A stretch of 40,734 nucleotides of DNA, taken from Pseudomonadota bacterium. GTDB taxonomy: Bacteria > Pseudomonadota > Gammaproteobacteria > QQUJ01. The stretch is taken from positions 1 through 40,734 of the forward strand of contig QQUJ01000002.1 in the NCBI GenBank assembly GCA_008501635.1, given 5' to 3'. The translations under genes and the position numbers were made by a program. Position 1 is the stretch's first letter; every line of letters begins with the position of its first letter. Below the pieces are notes generated by a model. It ran no database searches. It worked only from the letters and a program-made list of their open reading frames with translations, and was not told where the DNA came from. Shown here one piece after another: positions 23,688 through 34,143 of the stretch.

Positions 23688-24884
23688 ATGAAAAAGACGC
23701 TGATCGTATCAGCTGCACTGGCCGTTATGGTAAGCGGCGGCGCTCAAGCCGATGGGCATGAGATCAAGATCGGAGTGCTGCTCGGATTCACCGGACCCAT
23801 CGAGTCACTGACTCCGGACATGGCATCTTCCGCCGAATTGGCGATGAAAGAGGTCTCCGACTCCGGTGCCCTGTTGGGCGGTAAAAAACTGGTCCCGGTA
23901 CGCGCCGATTCCACGTGCGTTGACGCCGCCGCAGCGACCGCCGCCGCCGAGCGCCTGGTAACCGCGGACAAGGTCGCTGCTATCTACGGGGCGGACTGCT
24001 CCGGCGTGACCACCGCGGTAGCCAACAACGTGGCCGTTCCCAACGGCGTGGTGATGATCTCCCCATCCGCCACGTCGCCGGCGCTGACGACCATCGAGGA
24101 CAAAGGTTATTTCTTCCGCACCGCCCCTTCCGACGCCCGCCAAGGGCAGGTGCTGGCGAAAATCGCCATGGATCGCGGCGTGAAGAATATCGCCATTACC
24201 TACACCAACAACGACTACGGCAAAGGATTGGCTGAATCCTTCGGCGCAGCCTTCAAGGATTTGGGAGGCAAGGTGCAGATGTCCGCCGCGCATGAAGACG
24301 GCAAGGCAGACTACTCCGCCGAAGTCGGGGCCCTGGCCGCCTCCGGTGCCGACCACCTGGTGGTGTTCGGTTACCTCGACCAGGGCGGCAAAGGCATCGT
24401 TCAGACCTCCCTCGACACCGGCGCTTTCAACAGCTTCGTCTTCGCCGACGGCATGATCGGCCAGTCGCTGGTGGACGCCATCGGTAAGGATCTGACCGGC
24501 TCGTTCGGCACCGCGCCCGGCAGCGATTCAGCCGGCGCCGCGAAATTTGCCGAAGTCGCCAAGAAAGCCGGTATCGATGCCGGTGGCGGGCCCTTCCGCG
24601 GCGAATCCTATGACGCCGTGGCGCTGATGGCGCTGGCCATGCAGGCCGCCGGCTCCAGCGACCGTGCGGCGATCCAGGCCAACATCATGAAAGTCGCCAA
24701 CGCGCCGGGCACCCAGATCTTTCCCGGCGAACTGGCCAAGGCGCTGAAGATCATCAAGGATGGTGGCGACGTGGACTATGTCGGCGCCACCAATGTCGAG
24801 TTCACCGAGGTCGGAGAGGCCGCCGGGTCATACAAGGAGCTGGAGGTGAAGGGTGGCAAGTTCACTGCGCTGAAGGTGCACTGA
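23688..24884 (+). CDS. ABC importer periplasmic binding protein, branched-chain amino acid (LivJ/LivK) type
   Basis: A protein of 398 residues from ATG 23688, with a signal peptide (MKKTLIVSAALAVMVSGGAQA, then DGHEIKIG). 'KIGVLLGFTGPIESLTPDMASSAELAMKEVS' is the standard start of peripl_BP_6 binding proteins, and 'AIYGADCSGVTTAVANN' with 'MISPSATSPALTTIEDKGYFFRTAPSD' is the ligand-binding region of one lobe. These proteins bring amino acids or related compounds such as urea or amides to the membrane complex. A strong hairpin after the gene separates it from the ATPase genes, which usually gives more binding protein than transporter. The exact ligand is unknown. Confidence 0.93.
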   Translation: MKKTLIVSAALAVMVSGGAQADGHEIKIGVLLGFTGPIESLTPDMASSAELAMKEVSDSGALLGGKKLVPVRADSTCVDAAAATAAAERLVTADKVAAIYGADCSGVTTAVANNVAVPNGVVMISPSATSPALTTIEDKGYFFRTAPSDARQGQVLAKIAMDRGVKNIAITYTNNDYGKGLAESFGAAFKDLGGKVQMSAAHEDGKADYSAEVGALAASGADHLVVFGYLDQGGKGIVQTSLDTGAFNSFVFADGMIGQSLVDAIGKDLTGSFGTAPGSDSAGAAKFAEVAKKAGIDAGGGPFRGESYDAVALMALAMQAAGSSDRAAIQANIMKVANAPGTQIFPGELAKALKIIKDGGDVDYVGATNVEFTEVGEAAGSYKELEVKGGKFTALKVH

Positions 24885-24908
24885 TCCCCCGCCTGGCACC
24901 AGCACACG

Positions 24909-24945
24909 ACCCGGCGCGGTTCTCTGCGCCGGGTCTTCTTGTTTG
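24909..24945 (+). terminator. Hairpin between binding-protein and ATPase genes
   Basis: ACCCGGCGC (24909–24917) pairs with GCGCCGGGT (24926–24934), followed by CTTCTTGTTT. This is a terminator-like structure inside the operon. Partial read-through would allow high binding-protein and lower permease expression. Confidence 0.8.
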
Positions 24946-24983
24946 TGCCGTTCACTGCAATGCAGCCCCCCCGGAACATCCCC

Positions 24984-25784
24984 ATGATTCGCGTCGATGA
25001 GGTGTATAAAAGTTTTGGTGGTGTGCTGGCCGTCAATGGCGCCACTCTGGAGATAGAAAAAGAGTCGATTACCGGATTGATCGGTCCCAACGGCGCCGGT
25101 AAAACCACCCTTTTCAATGTCATCGCCGGCCACTACTCCCCTACCGCCGGAAGCGTCTGGCTGGACGGCGAAGAGATCACCGGACTCAGACCGTACGAGC
25201 TGTTTCGCAAGGGATTGTTGCGCACCTTCCAGATCGCCCACGAATTCGCCACCCTGACGGTGCGCGAGAACCTGATGATGGTTCCGCCCCACCAGTCCGG
25301 TGAGCGCCTGTTCGATGCCTGGTTTCGCCCCGGCAGGGTGCGCTCTGAAGAAGCGGCGGTCCGCGCCAAGGCCGACGAGGTGATTGATTTTCTCCAGATC
25401 GCGCATGTCGCCGAGGAGTTGGCCGGCAACCTCTCCGGAGGACAGAAAAAGCTGCTCGAACTGGGGCGCACCATGATGGTGGACGCCAAGGTGGTGTTCC
25501 TCGACGAGGTGGGCGCCGGGGTAAACCGCACGCTGCTGAACACCATTGGCGATGCGATTCTGCGCCTCAACCGCGAACGCGGCTATACCTTCTGTATGAT
25601 CGAGCACGACATGGATTTCATCTCGCGGCTCTGCGATCCGGTGATCTGCATGGCTGAAGGCTCCGTGCTGGCCGAGGGCACGGCCGACGAGATCAAGGCC
25701 AACGAACAGGTCATCGAAGCCTACCTGGGCACCGGTCTGAAGAACAAACCGACCCGGGCCGCCGCCGGGGAGAGCGAATCATGA
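24984..25784 (+). CDS. livG: ABC importer ATP-binding protein, LivG type
   Basis: A protein of 266 residues from ATG 24984. Walker A is GPNGAGKTTLFN, the ABC signature LSGGQKKLLELGR, and Walker B VVFLDEVGAGVN followed by IEHDMDFI. The Walker B stretch carries Val where most relatives have Pro (LDEPxAGVN); the catalytic Glu is kept. 'LRTFQIAHEFATLTVRENLMM' is the Q-loop area of the LivG group. It pairs with the LivF-type ATPase whose gene overlaps it by four bases (ATGA). Two further in-frame starts, 24939 and 24960, would lengthen it by 15 or 8 residues, but the family starts near MIRVDEV. Confidence 0.93.
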   Translation: MIRVDEVYKSFGGVLAVNGATLEIEKESITGLIGPNGAGKTTLFNVIAGHYSPTAGSVWLDGEEITGLRPYELFRKGLLRTFQIAHEFATLTVRENLMMVPPHQSGERLFDAWFRPGRVRSEEAAVRAKADEVIDFLQIAHVAEELAGNLSGGQKKLLELGRTMMVDAKVVFLDEVGAGVNRTLLNTIGDAILRLNRERGYTFCMIEHDMDFISRLCDPVICMAEGSVLAEGTADEIKANEQVIEAYLGTGLKNKPTRAAAGESES

Positions 25785-26485
25785 GCTACCTGATCGGTGA
25801 AAAAATGACCGGCGGTTATGGCGGCGCCGATATTCTCAGGGAGTGCACCATCGAAGTGGATCGTGGCGAAATCGCCGTCATTGTCGGCCCCAATGGCGCG
25901 GGCAAATCCACGGCGATGAAAGCGATGTTTGGCATGCTCGCGCTGCGCGCCGGCCAGGTGCGGCTGGACGGTGAGGACATAACGGCGCTAAGCCCGCAAG
26001 AGCGCGTTGGGCGAGGCATGGCCTGCGTACCGCAGAACAACAACGTTTTCACCAGCCTGACCGTGGAGGAAAACCTGGAGATGGGCGCCTTTCTGCGCCG
26101 TGATGACTTCAGCGACACCCTGGAGCAGGTCTACGAGCTATTCCCGATACTCAAGGAAAAACGCCACCAACCGGCCGGCGAACTCTCCGGCGGGCAACGC
26201 CAGCAGGTCGCCGTGGGGCGGGCCATGATGACCAAGCCCAGCGTGCTGATGCTCGACGAGCCCACCGCCGGCGTCTCGCCGATCGTGATGGATGAGCTTT
26301 TCGACAAGATCCTCGATATCGCCCGTACCGGTCTGGCCATTCTGATGGTTGAGCAGAATGCCCGTCAGGCGCTCAACATCGCCCACCGCGGCTTCGTGCT
26401 GGTGACCGGAGAAAACCGCTACACCGATACGGGCGAGGCACTGCTCGCCAATCCGGAAGTGCGCCGTTCGTTCCTCGGAGGCTGA
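25781..26485 (+). CDS. livF: ABC importer ATP-binding protein, LivF type
   Basis: A protein of 234 residues. Walker A is GPNGAGKSTAMKAMFG, the signature LSGGQRQQVAVGRAMM and Walker B VLMLDEPTAGVSP with 'MVEQNARQAL' after it, all typical of LivF. 'ERVGRGMACVPQNNNVFTSLTVEENLEMGAF' is the usual LivF Q-loop. Its start overlaps the livG stop and livH follows after three bases, so the four genes are translated together. It powers the importer by ATP hydrolysis at the cytoplasmic face. Confidence 0.95.
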   Translation: MSYLIGEKMTGGYGGADILRECTIEVDRGEIAVIVGPNGAGKSTAMKAMFGMLALRAGQVRLDGEDITALSPQERVGRGMACVPQNNNVFTSLTVEENLEMGAFLRRDDFSDTLEQVYELFPILKEKRHQPAGELSGGQRQQVAVGRAMMTKPSVLMLDEPTAGVSPIVMDELFDKILDIARTGLAILMVEQNARQALNIAHRGFVLVTGENRYTDTGEALLANPEVRRSFLGG

Positions 26486-26488
26486 GCC

Positions 26489-27511
26489 TTGCCCGATCTG
26501 ACCGACATCCTCAACGCCCTGGTGCTGTTCTCGAACTTCGTGCTGGTGCCGGGCGTGGCCTACGGCTCGCAACTGGCGCTGGGCGCGCTGGGGGTGACCC
26601 TGATTTTCGGCATCCTGCGCTTCGCCAACTTCGCCCACGGCGACATGATGGCCTTCGGCACCATGGTGACGGTGCTCGCGACATGGGGGCTGCAGGCGAT
26701 GGGGATCAGCCTCGGCCCGCTGCCGACCGCGCTGCTCGCGCTGCCGGCCGGTATTCTCGCCATGGTGCTGCTCTGCCTCGCCATCGACCGCTCGGTGTTC
26801 GGCTTCTACCGCCAGCGCCGCAGCCCGCCCGTGGTCCTGGTCATCGCCTCGGTGGGCGTCATGTTTGTCCTCAATGGCCTGGTGCGGCTGATCATCGGTC
26901 CCAACGATCAGCGCTTCGCCGATGGCGAACGCTTCATCATCACCGCACGCGGCTTCAAGAACCTCACAGGACTCGATGAGGGTCTGGCGATCAAAGTGAC
27001 TCAGGGGCTGACCGTGGTGCTGGCGGTGGCCGTGGTCATTGCGCTGTTCTGGTTTCTGCAGCGCACACGCACCGGCAAGGCAATGCGCGCATTCTCGGAC
27101 AATGAAGATCTCGCGCTGCTATCGGGCATCGATCCGCAGCGCGTGGTACGGGTGACGTGGATCATCGCCGCCGCGCTGGCCACCATCGCGGGGGTGCTCT
27201 ACGGGCTAGACAAGAGTTTCAAGCCTTTTACCTACTTCCAACTGTTGCTGCCGATCTTCGCGGCCGCGATCGTGGGCGGGATCGGTCAACCCATCGGCGC
27301 CATCGTCGGCGGGTACGTCATCGCCTTTTCCGAAGTCACCATCACCTACGCCTACAAGAAGTTCCTGATCTACCTCCTGCCGCCAGACTGGCAACCCGTC
27401 GGCCTGGTGCAACTGCTCTCCACGGATTACAAATTCGCGGTCTCCTTCATCATTCTGGTCGTGGTGCTGCTGGTGCGACCGACCGGGATATTCCGCGGGA
27501 GGGTATTGTGA
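26489..27511 (+). CDS. livH: ABC importer inner-membrane permease, LivH type
   Basis: A protein of 340 residues with about eight hydrophobic helices, starting at a TTG with GGAGG eight bases before it. 'GSQLALGALGVTLIFGILRFANFAHGDMMAFG' is the characteristic N-terminal region of LivH permeases, and 'MRAFSDNEDLALLSGIDPQRVVRVTWIIAAALATIAGVLYG' holds the loop that contacts the ATPase. 'LPIFAAAIVGGIGQPIGAIVGGYVIAFSE' near the end is likewise typical. With LivM it forms the membrane channel. The stop overlaps the livM start (GTGA). Confidence 0.94.
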   Translation: MPDLTDILNALVLFSNFVLVPGVAYGSQLALGALGVTLIFGILRFANFAHGDMMAFGTMVTVLATWGLQAMGISLGPLPTALLALPAGILAMVLLCLAIDRSVFGFYRQRRSPPVVLVIASVGVMFVLNGLVRLIIGPNDQRFADGERFIITARGFKNLTGLDEGLAIKVTQGLTVVLAVAVVIALFWFLQRTRTGKAMRAFSDNEDLALLSGIDPQRVVRVTWIIAAALATIAGVLYGLDKSFKPFTYFQLLLPIFAAAIVGGIGQPIGAIVGGYVIAFSEVTITYAYKKFLIYLLPPDWQPVGLVQLLSTDYKFAVSFIILVVVLLVRPTGIFRGRVL

Positions 27512-28848
27512 GCGAGACACTGCGGGGTGTGCTCTATTTCGGCATCATGGCGCTGCTCATTCTCGGTGTCGGAGTATTTCAGTCCTGGTCGGTCAGCCTG
27601 ACACTGCTTAATCTGGGTCTGATCTCCGCCATCATGGCGCTCGGCCTCAACATCCAATGGGGTTACGCGGGCCTGTTCAATGCTGGTGTGATGGGCTTTG
27701 CCGCACTTGGCGGACTGGCTGGAGTCCTGGTGTCGCAGGCGCCGGTGCCGGAAGCCTGGGCGGCGGGCGGTACCGGGATGGTGTATACCTTGCTGGCGCT
27801 GGCGGGTACGGTTATCGCGGCGCTGTTCGTGCATCGGCGTATGCACAAGGGTCCGTTGCGCGCACTGACGGTAGGCGGTGTCGTGCTGGTGGGCTATCTG
27901 GTGATCCGGGCCTTCTTTGATCCGGCGGTTGACGCTATCGAAGCGGTCGATCCATCGAAGACCGGCTACCTCGGCGGGCTCGGCCTCCCCATCCTCTTTG
28001 CCTGGGCGGTCGGTGGCCTGTTCGCAGGGGGCGCCGCGTGGCTGGTGGGGCGCATTTCTCTGGGACTGCGTTCGGACTATCTCGCTATTGCCACCCTGGG
28101 CATCTCCGAAATCATCATCGCCATCCTCAAAAATGAAGACTGGCTGACGCGTGGGGTGAAGAATGTCACCGGCCTTGACCGCCCGGTGCCCTACGAGGTG
28201 GACCTGCAGACCAGCCCCTGGTTCATCGAGCTGGTCGAATGGTTCAATTCGGGCGCATCGCCCGACGTCCTGCAGGCCGCCATCATCGAAGCCTCCGGGT
28301 TGTTCGTCAAGGGCAGCTACGCGGTGCTCTTTGTCATCGTTTTGCTGGTGCTGTTATGGCTCTGCGAAAGAGCCCTGCGCTCGCCCTGGGGGCGCATGAT
28401 GCGCGCCGTACGCGACAACGAGCACGCCGCCAACGCCATGGGCAAGAACGTCACCGGCCGCCACCTGCAGGTTTTCATTCTCGGCTCCGCGGTAATCGGT
28501 ATCGCCGGCGCCATGCTGACGACGCTGGACGGTCAGTTCACCCCCGGGACCTACAACCCGCTGCGCTTCACCTTCCTCATCTGGGTGATGGTGATCGTCG
28601 GTGGTTCGGGCAATAACTGGGGTTCAGTACTCGGCGGTTTTCTGATCTGGTTCGTCTGGGTGGAGGCCGAACCGGCCGGTCAGTGGCTGATGGGCGCACT
28701 CACCAGCGGCATGGCCGAGGACAACGCGCTACGCCTGCATCTGCTGGAGAGCGCCTCGCACATGCGCATGATCTTCATGGGTCTCCTGCTACTCGTGGTG
28801 ATGCGCTTCAGTCCGCGTGGTCTGCTGCCGGAGGTGGTACGACGCTGA
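27508..28848 (+). CDS. livM: ABC importer inner-membrane permease, LivM type
   Basis: A protein of 446 residues from GTG 27508, overlapping livH by four bases. 'LNIQWGYAGLFNAGVMGFAALGGLAGVL' and 'LRSDYLAIATLGISEIIIAILKNEDWLTRG' are typical LivM regions, and 'RAVRDNEHAANAMGKNVTGRHLQVFILGSAVIGIAGAML' contains the ATPase-contacting loop. A longer-than-usual loop around 285–315 ('ELVEWFNSGASPDVLQAAII') lies between helices. It ends the operon; nothing clearly terminator-like follows at once. The frame could be opened further upstream, but that extension overlaps livH and is not LivM-like. Confidence 0.93.
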   Translation: MSETLRGVLYFGIMALLILGVGVFQSWSVSLTLLNLGLISAIMALGLNIQWGYAGLFNAGVMGFAALGGLAGVLVSQAPVPEAWAAGGTGMVYTLLALAGTVIAALFVHRRMHKGPLRALTVGGVVLVGYLVIRAFFDPAVDAIEAVDPSKTGYLGGLGLPILFAWAVGGLFAGGAAWLVGRISLGLRSDYLAIATLGISEIIIAILKNEDWLTRGVKNVTGLDRPVPYEVDLQTSPWFIELVEWFNSGASPDVLQAAIIEASGLFVKGSYAVLFVIVLLVLLWLCERALRSPWGRMMRAVRDNEHAANAMGKNVTGRHLQVFILGSAVIGIAGAMLTTLDGQFTPGTYNPLRFTFLIWVMVIVGGSGNNWGSVLGGFLIWFVWVEAEPAGQWLMGALTSGMAEDNALRLHLLESASHMRMIFMGLLLLVVMRFSPRGLLPEVVRR

Positions 28849-29167
28849 TGTTGCAGGCATCCTCCAGGGCGAGAGCCAGGCGTCAGAAAAAACGATAAGC
28901 GTTAGTCGAAGCTCCGGTTCTCGCCTTCCTTTGCAGTTCGCCTGGATTGAAACCGCACGAGGTCACCGCTTCGCCACCGTGGAGAAATCTCACGGCATGC
29001 CGCCGGGCGGTCGCATCAACCGGCCGCCTGCCCGGTCCTGAATGCCGCATCCTGGAGCGTGGCGCGCGTGGCACCCTGCTCCCTCCTGGGCTGGCGTTCC
29101 CCCGGAAATCCAAGGCAACCGTCGGCAACGTGTCACCCCGGCAATTTACCCGGACATAGCGGGATGC
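28849..29167. other. Intergenic region without recognisable gene
   Basis: About 320 bp between livM and the tRNA-Pro terminator region. I see no gene, no tRNA and no clear hairpin with T-run here. Frames that cross it on either strand resemble no family. Confidence 0.5.
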
Positions 29168-29200
29168 ACAAAAAAGGCTTACCCATGGAAGTAAGCCTTT
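29168..29200 (-). terminator. Second tRNA-Pro-type terminator (duplicate copy)
   Basis: AAAGGCTTAC (29173–29182) pairs with GTAAGCCTTT (29191–29200). Read on the minus strand the hairpin is followed by a run of six Ts, so it is an intrinsic terminator. It sits downstream of the copy of the tRNA-Pro 3' end at 29195–29224, in the same layout as the terminator next to the real gene, although the stem sequence differs. Confidence 0.75.
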
Positions 29201-29224
29201 GGTTTTGTTGGTCGGGGCGAGAGG
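29195..29224 (-). repeat. Direct repeat copy 1 containing tRNA-Pro 3' end
   Basis: Thirty bases that match 29340–29369 with one mismatch. Read on the minus strand they include the last bases of tRNA-Pro (CCTCTCGCCCCGACCA) and the start of the terminator. No tRNA body adjoins this copy, so it is a fragment. Confidence 0.85.
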
Positions 29225-29238
29225 GTGAGGCGGACACA

Positions 29239-29292
29239 GGGAAAGCATCGCTTTCCCCCGCCGAACGCCCTCTGGCCTGCAGGCCAGAGGGC
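29239..29292. repeat. Two perfect palindromes between the tRNA-Pro end copies
   Basis: The first, gggaaagc-atc-gctttccc (29239–29257), has an 8-bp stem. The second (29267–29292) is a perfect 26-bp palindrome whose half is gccctctggcctg. They fill the space between the two tRNA-end copies. They could be a small palindromic mobile sequence or processing/terminator structures. Confidence 0.7.
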
Positions 29293-29314
29293 CGGGAATC
29301 CGAGCGCACTCACC

Positions 29315-29339
29315 AAATAAAAAGGCACCCACGAAGGGT

Positions 29340-29345
<6 letters not shown>
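29315..29345 (-). terminator. Intrinsic terminator of tRNA-Pro
   Basis: AAAGGCACCC (29321–29330) pairs with GGGTGCCTTT (29336–29345) over a 5-base loop. On the minus strand, TTTTTATT follows the hairpin. It begins about nine bases after the CCA end of tRNA-Pro and ends the long minus-strand translation cluster or at least the tRNA transcript. Confidence 0.88.
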
Positions 29346-29430
<85 letters not shown>

Positions 29431-29523
29431 AGAACTGGAAGCTTGTCTCGACCACCGTCGAGAGGCGGGAATGATACCGCAATGAAAGACCGATGAGAAC
29501 GCGATCAGTCGGGGTTACCCGAA

Positions 29524-29880
29524 TTAACGCTTCAGGATATGGAGAATCTCTTCCAGCTCCATGCGCACCTGGCGGATGACCTGCTGCGCCTGGTGGCTAT
29601 CGTCCCGCGCTTCGCTGCCATCCAGATACTGACGGGCACCACCTATGGTAAAGCCCTGATCATAGAGCAAGCTGCGAATCTGGCGAATCATGATCACATC
29701 ATGATGCTGGTAGTAGCGCCGGTTGCCACGGCGCTTGACGGGTTTCAGCTGTGGAAACTCCTGCTCCCAATACCGCAACACGTGCGGCTTGACAGCACAC
29801 AGTTCGCTGACTTCCCCGATTGTAAAATAGCGCTTGGCCGGAATCGGCGGCAGTTCGCTATTGTTGCTCGCCTCCAGCAT
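29524..29880 (-). CDS. MerR-family transcriptional regulator
   Basis: A protein of 118 residues. '[41 protein letters not shown]' is the MerR winged helix-turn-helix, followed by '[27 protein letters not shown]' and a short C-terminal dimerisation helix. No Cys for metal binding is present in a metal-sensor arrangement (only the one in the helix-turn-helix). This is the MerR that conventionally follows ihfA in gammaproteobacteria; its regulatory target is not known to me. Its ATG lies inside ihfA, an overlap of 23 bp, which suggests coupled translation. Confidence 0.93.
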   Translation of the reverse strand: MLEASNNSELPPIPAKRYFTIGEVSELCAVKPHVLRYWEQEFPQLKPVKRRGNRRYYQHHDVIMIRQIRSLLYDQGFTIGGARQYLDGSEARDDSHQAQQVIRQVRMELEEILHILKR

Positions 29881-30160
29881 AAGCTTCCACGCGCGATTTG
29901 AGTTTTTGACCTGGTCGGAACGTCACCACACGACGGGCGCAGATAGGTATTTCCTCGCCAGTCTTCGGGTTTCTGCCCGGCCGTTGATTTTTGTAGCGCA
30001 AATCGAAGTTGCCAAACCCGGAAAGTTTGACTTGACGCCCCTGTTCCAGCGCACCACGTATCTCTTCAAAAAACATCTCGACGAGATCCTTGGCCTCTCG
30101 CTTGTTAAGGCCCAGTTCCTCGAAAAGTTGCTCTACCATGTCCGCTTTCGTCAGTGCCAT
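29858..30160 (-). CDS. ihfA: Integration host factor subunit alpha
   Basis: A protein of 100 residues. It has the family's start '[35 protein letters not shown]', the DNA-bending arm '[39 protein letters not shown]' with the conserved Pro that intercalates in the minor groove, and a short C-terminal helix. IHF-alpha with IHF-beta bends DNA at specific sites and shapes transcription, recombination and replication. It lies two bases after pheT, as in E. coli and its relatives, and overlaps the merR start. Confidence 0.98.
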   Translation of the reverse strand: MALTKADMVEQLFEELGLNKREAKDLVEMFFEEIRGALEQGRQVKLSGFGNFDLRYKNQRPGRNPKTGEEIPICARRVVTFRPGQKLKSRVEAYAGGEQQ

Positions 30161-30162
30161 GG

Positions 30163-32544
30163 CTAATCTCTCAGTGTTGCACCAAATTCCTTGTTAAGAG
30201 CGATCAGGACGTTTTCTACAACCTGTTCGATTTCCGTATCAGTAAGAGTGCGCGATTGGTCCTGTAAGGTCAAGCCTAAAGCAAGACTTTTTCTACCCGA
30301 ATCAACACCTTTCCCACTATATACGTCAAACAACTGTAGGTTTGTCAGCAAATCGCCTACCACCGCTCGCACAACCCGATCGACTTCAAGGGCCGAAACC
30401 GTATCGGCCACAACCACAGCCAGGTCCCGCCGTATAGCGGGGTAGCGGGAAATCGGGGTAAATTGCGGTACTGTGCCTTCACTTATGGAACTGATGTCCA
30501 ACTCGAAGACGAACCCCCTTCCCCCCAAGCCAAGTTCGCGCTCGACCGCAGGATGCAGGGCCCCGACCCAACCCACTGCCTGATTATTCTTCTCAATTCG
30601 GGCACTTTGCCCGGGGTGCAACGCAGGGTGCCGGGTCGCGGGACTAAAAGTAAAACCCTTCTGAGCGCCCGTCAATGCCAAAAGTGCCTCGACGTCACCC
30701 TTGATATCAAAGAAATCGACTTCGCGTTGCGATGTGCCCCACTGTTCCGGGTCCAGAGACCCTGTTATGACCCCCGCCAACGTCTCGCGCTGCCGTACTT
30801 CGCCATTTTCGTTGCGAAAACGCAGTCCACTCTCGAACAGGCGCACTCGACTCTGCTGGCGATTCAGGTTGCGCAGTGTGGCCTGCAGCAAGCCTGGCCA
30901 CAGGCTGGTACGCATCACCGCCATGTCGGCGGATATCGGATTGGCCAGCGCGATCGGGTCGATCTCGGGATCCAGCAGGCGTTGCAGCACCGGGTCGACA
31001 AAGCTGTAGGTGATCGCCTCCTGATAGCCGCGATCGATCAACACCCGTTTCAGATCCGTCAGATCCACGCTACCTTCGGGAAGCGGACGCATCGCCAGCG
31101 GTCCCTTTGGCGTGATTTCCGGCACTGCGTTATAGCCGTAAATGCGACCCACCTCCTCGATCAGATCCTCTTCGATGGCGATATCGAACCGATACCCCGG
31201 CGTGGTGACCACCCAACCCTCCGCGCTGGGCGCGGGCTCAAAGCCAAGACGTTCGAGTATGTCCTGGACCTCTTGATCGGGTATCTCGAGGCCGAGAATC
31301 ATGGCCAGACGCTGACGGCGCAGAGTCACCGGCGCGCGAATCGGGAGATGGTATTCCTCCACCGCCTCGACGATCGGCCCTGCCTGGCCGCCGGCAATCT
31401 CCATCAGCAGGCGCGTGGCACGCTCCATCGCGTTGCGCTGCAGCGTGGGATCGACACCGCGCTCGAAGCGGTGGGACGCGTCGGTGTGCAGCCCAAATCG
31501 CCTGCCACGTCCCGCCACGGCTTCGGGTGCAAAGAACGCGCTTTCGAGCAATACCGTGGTCGTCGCCTCGCCGCAACCGCTGTGCTCGCCACCCATGATG
31601 CCCGCCATCGCAACGGCCTTTTTGTGATCGGCTATCAGCAGCACCTGCGGATCGAGCGTCAGTACCGAGCCGTCGAGTAGAACCAGTTGTTCTCCCGATT
31701 CCGCACGACGTACCCGGATGCCGCCTGCCAATTCGCTGAGATCGAAAGCGTGCATGGGTTGTCCAAGTTCCAACATGACGTAGTTGGTGACATCGACCAG
31801 GGGACCGAGACTGCGAACGCCGCTGCGCCGAAGCCGCTCTCTCATCCACAAGGGTGTGGCAGCCGCGGGATCGACCCCTTTGACCACCCGCCCCAGATAA
31901 CGCGGGCAACCGACAGGATCAGCCAGCTCGACAGGAAGACTCTCTTCGATCGTCGCAGGCACCGGCTCTATCACCAGGGGTTTTACGGGCGTCCGAGTGA
32001 GCACTCCAACCTCCCGTGCAATACCGGCCAACCCCAATGCATCACCCCGATTCGGCGTCAGATCGACCTCGATGCAGGTATCGTCCAGATCCAGCCAGGC
32101 GCGAAAGTCTTCGCCGACCGGTGCATCCGCCGGCAACTCCATCAGTCCGGCGGACTGCTCAGCCAGACCAAGCTCCGAGCTCGAACAGAGCATCCCCTGG
32201 GACTCGACCCCGCGGAGTTTGGCGCGTTTGATCTTGAAGCCGTTGGGCAGCACCGCCCCCAGCGTCGCCAGCGGCACTTTCAGCCCTTCACGAACATTGG
32301 GAGCGCCACAGACTATCCCCAGTGTCTCCCCGTTGCCGGCATTAACCCGGCATACGCGCAGCTTGTCAGCGTCCGGATGGGGATTGACCGACGTGACCTG
32401 TCCGACCACTACACCGCTGAACGGAGGGGCGGCAGGCTCGGCGCTGTCGACCTCCAGTCCCGCCATGGTCAGCCGGCTGATCAGTTCCTGCGTCGAAATC
32501 CCGGGATCAACCCATTCACGTAACCACTGTTCACTGAATTTCAT
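30163..32544 (-). CDS. pheT: Phenylalanyl-tRNA synthetase beta subunit
   Basis: A protein of 793 residues, the usual PheT length. An OB-fold tRNA-binding domain comes first (about 40–150, with '[24 protein letters not shown]'), followed by B3/B4 editing domain ('[16 protein letters not shown]', '[20 protein letters not shown]'), B5 ('[19 protein letters not shown]'), a core class II fold, and a C-terminal ferredoxin-fold anticodon-binding domain (about 700–793, '[13 protein letters not shown]'). It forms the alpha2-beta2 enzyme with PheS. The gene follows pheS after about 100 bp and precedes ihfA. Confidence 0.98.
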   Translation of the reverse strand: MKFSEQWLREWVDPGISTQELISRLTMAGLEVDSAEPAAPPFSGVVVGQVTSVNPHPDADKLRVCRVNAGNGETLGIVCGAPNVREGLKVPLATLGAVLPNGFKIKRAKLRGVESQGMLCSSSELGLAEQSAGLMELPADAPVGEDFRAWLDLDDTCIEVDLTPNRGDALGLAGIAREVGVLTRTPVKPLVIEPVPATIEESLPVELADPVGCPRYLGRVVKGVDPAAATPLWMRERLRRSGVRSLGPLVDVTNYVMLELGQPMHAFDLSELAGGIRVRRAESGEQLVLLDGSVLTLDPQVLLIADHKKAVAMAGIMGGEHSGCGEATTTVLLESAFFAPEAVAGRGRRFGLHTDASHRFERGVDPTLQRNAMERATRLLMEIAGGQAGPIVEAVEEYHLPIRAPVTLRRQRLAMILGLEIPDQEVQDILERLGFEPAPSAEGWVVTTPGYRFDIAIEEDLIEEVGRIYGYNAVPEITPKGPLAMRPLPEGSVDLTDLKRVLIDRGYQEAITYSFVDPVLQRLLDPEIDPIALANPISADMAVMRTSLWPGLLQATLRNLNRQQSRVRLFESGLRFRNENGEVRQRETLAGVITGSLDPEQWGTSQREVDFFDIKGDVEALLALTGAQKGFTFSPATRHPALHPGQSARIEKNNQAVGWVGALHPAVERELGLGGRGFVFELDISSISEGTVPQFTPISRYPAIRRDLAVVVADTVSALEVDRVVRAVVGDLLTNLQLFDVYSGKGVDSGRKSLALGLTLQDQSRTLTDTEIEQVVENVLIALNKEFGATLRD

Positions 32545-32643
32545 AACGTCGACTGTCTGTCATCCGTACATCGTTCAAAGACACTTATCCCCAATGGCGG
32601 TCGCGACCATCCACCGTGCATTCGTCACCAAGGCATTGCGGAG

Positions 32644-33663
<1,020 letters not shown>

Positions 33664-33681
33664 CTACCCCTTTCCAAACTA

Positions 33682-33714
33682 ACAGGGGGAAGGCCTGCAA
33701 GACCTTCCCCCTGT
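33682..33714 (-). terminator. Terminator/attenuator-like hairpin before pheS
   Basis: A perfect 12-bp stem, acagggggaagg (33682–33693) with ccttccccctgt (33703–33714), closes a nine-base loop. It is located between the rplT stop and the pheS start; on the minus strand it is followed by TTAGTTTGG, only a modest T-run. In E. coli this place has the pheST attenuator with a Phe-rich leader peptide. No Phe-rich peptide is seen here. Confidence 0.7.
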
Positions 33715-33766
33715 GACGAGCTTTATTGCCTATCGGGCCGGATGCAGCGACCGGCGCGTCATGCCA

Positions 33767-34126
33767 CTAGTTGGCGAGGGCGGCCTTGGCCTGTTCCGCC
33801 ACCGCCGCAAACGCCGCTTTGTCGTTCATCGCCAGATCGGCCAGCATCTTGCGGTCCACTTCCACGTTGGCCTTCATCAGCCCGTTGATCAGACGACTGT
33901 ACGAAATACCGCACTCGCGGGCACCCGCGTTGATGCGCGCAATCCACAGTGCGCGGAACTGGCGCTTTTTCTGGCGGCGGTCACGATAGGCATACTGCCC
34001 CGCCTTGATGACCGCTTGTTTGGCGACGCGATAAACCTTGCTGCGCGCACCGTAATAACCTTTGGCTTCGTCCAGTACCTTCTTGTGCTTGGCACGGGCG
34101 GTTACACCACGTTTGGCTCTCGGCAT
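33767..34126 (-). CDS. rplT: 50S ribosomal protein L20
   Basis: A protein of 119 residues beginning [19 protein letters not shown] with '[48 protein letters not shown]', the standard L20 sequence, rich in Arg and Lys. It binds 23S rRNA early in assembly and in many bacteria also represses the rpmI–rplT messenger. It follows rpmI by 17 bp with a GGGAGGAG site. Confidence 0.98.
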   Translation of the reverse strand: MPRAKRGVTARAKHKKVLDEAKGYYGARSKVYRVAKQAVIKAGQYAYRDRRQKKRQFRALWIARINAGARECGISYSRLINGLMKANVEVDRKMLADLAMNDKAAFAAVAEQAKAALAN

Positions 34127-34143
34127 CTCTCCACTCCTCCCGG

